Of a DNA stretch of 64,000 bases, positions 63,897-64,000 are shown piece by piece. Below the pieces are notes generated by a model. The model ran no database searches, was not told where the DNA came from, and saw nothing but the letters and a program-made list of their open reading frames with translations. Every line of letters begins with the position of its first letter. Position 1 is the stretch's first letter. The DNA lies in contig NZ_JASITA010000004.1 of assembly GCF_030063415.1 (NCBI RefSeq), positions 213,350 through 277,349 on the forward strand. The letters are read 5' to 3'. This DNA is from Streptomyces sp. H27-C3 (lineage in GTDB: Bacteria > Actinomycetota > Actinomycetes > Streptomycetales > Streptomycetaceae). The position numbers and the translations under genes were made by a program.

Positions 63897-64000
63897 AGGA
63901 CAAGCCCTCGGCCTATTAGTACCAGTCAGCTCCACCCGTTACCGGGCTTCCACATCTGGCCTATCAACCCAGTCGTCTACTGGGAGCCTTAACCACTCAA
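63897..64000 (-). rRNA. rrl: 23S ribosomal RNA, partial 3' end
   Basis: The reverse complement reads TTGAGTGGTTAAGGCTCCCAG ... GGTACTAATAGGCCGAGGGC TTGTCCTC, the universal 3' end of 23S rRNA. The exact 3' boundary is estimated to within a few bases. The remainder lies beyond the window. The 73-base spacer to 5S holds no tRNA. Confidence 0.93.

Overview
This window reads as a chromosomal core segment of a Streptomyces (high-GC actinomycete). Evidence: GC-rich codon third positions throughout, NAD-type 180-kDa glutamate dehydrogenase, SecA without a C-terminal zinc motif, mtrA-mtrB-lpqB, matA-matB, paired PkaA/PkaB-like kinases whose lengths match the S. coelicolor proteins as I remember them, GTG/TTG starts, and a gene order that resembles the S. 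coelicolor region from about SCO2952 to SCO3020 (recalled from memory, not searched). It is mostly conserved backbone; I see no prophage, IS element, CRISPR array or tRNA.

Layout. 1-3.6 kb (minus): truncated HelD/HelR-type RNA-polymerase ATPase, a ZAS anti-sigma factor and its ECF sigma factor (sigU/rsuA-like), and a CGNR zinc-finger regulator. 3.7-6.4 kb (minus): nitrate module nnaR-narK, each gene preceded by a convincing GlnR box. 6.4-10.7 kb (minus): matA-matB and a membrane acyltransferase, a likely exopolysaccharide operon. 11.3-15.2 kb (minus): ssrA (tmRNA), smpB, a C-terminal processing protease, ftsX, ftsE. 15.5-21.3 kb: a tiny zinc-ribbon membrane protein, a sortase-anchored collagen-like (Gly-Thr-Thr)n surface protein, prfB, and two transmembrane Ser/Thr kinases, with a divergent FHA-FtsK-like giant protein (21.8-25.7 kb) beside them.

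25.9-29.5 kb (plus): carbohydrate ABC importer (lipoprotein plus two permeases, no ATPase); the first permease has an unusual ~160-residue external insertion. 29.7-36.1 kb: cell-surface glycopolymer locus: a GT2/CDP-glycerol-glycerophosphotransferase fusion, a TetR regulator, a TagG/TagH-type exporter and a GT87-like membrane mannosyltransferase. 36.2-41.1 kb (minus): NAD-glutamate dehydrogenase. 41.7-44.4 kb: a DJ-1/PfpI gene broken by an in-frame amber codon, a HAD-like protein, two conserved hypotheticals. 44.6-52.1 kb: secA, a GNAT acetyltransferase, a YcaQ/AlkZ-type DNA glycosylase, the orphan response regulator orrA, hpf and comF-like genes. 52.2-58.1 kb (minus): lpqB, mtrB, mtrA, mtnA, tightly packed. 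58.2-63.6 kb (plus): a five-gene membrane/MoxR/DUF58 operon which runs head-on into the 3' end of an rRNA operon (5S and part of 23S, minus strand).

How it fits together: the window joins translation quality control (tmRNA, SmpB, RF2, HPF), envelope biogenesis and division (FtsEX, SecA, MtrAB-LpqB, MatAB, teichoic-type polymer genes, sortase substrate), and nitrogen metabolism (NnaR/NarK under GlnR, GDH). The most noteworthy observations are the GlnR boxes, the amber-interrupted DJ-1 gene, the collagen-like repeat protein, the permease insertion, and the kinase pair next to an FHA-FtsK protein with a degenerate P-loop.
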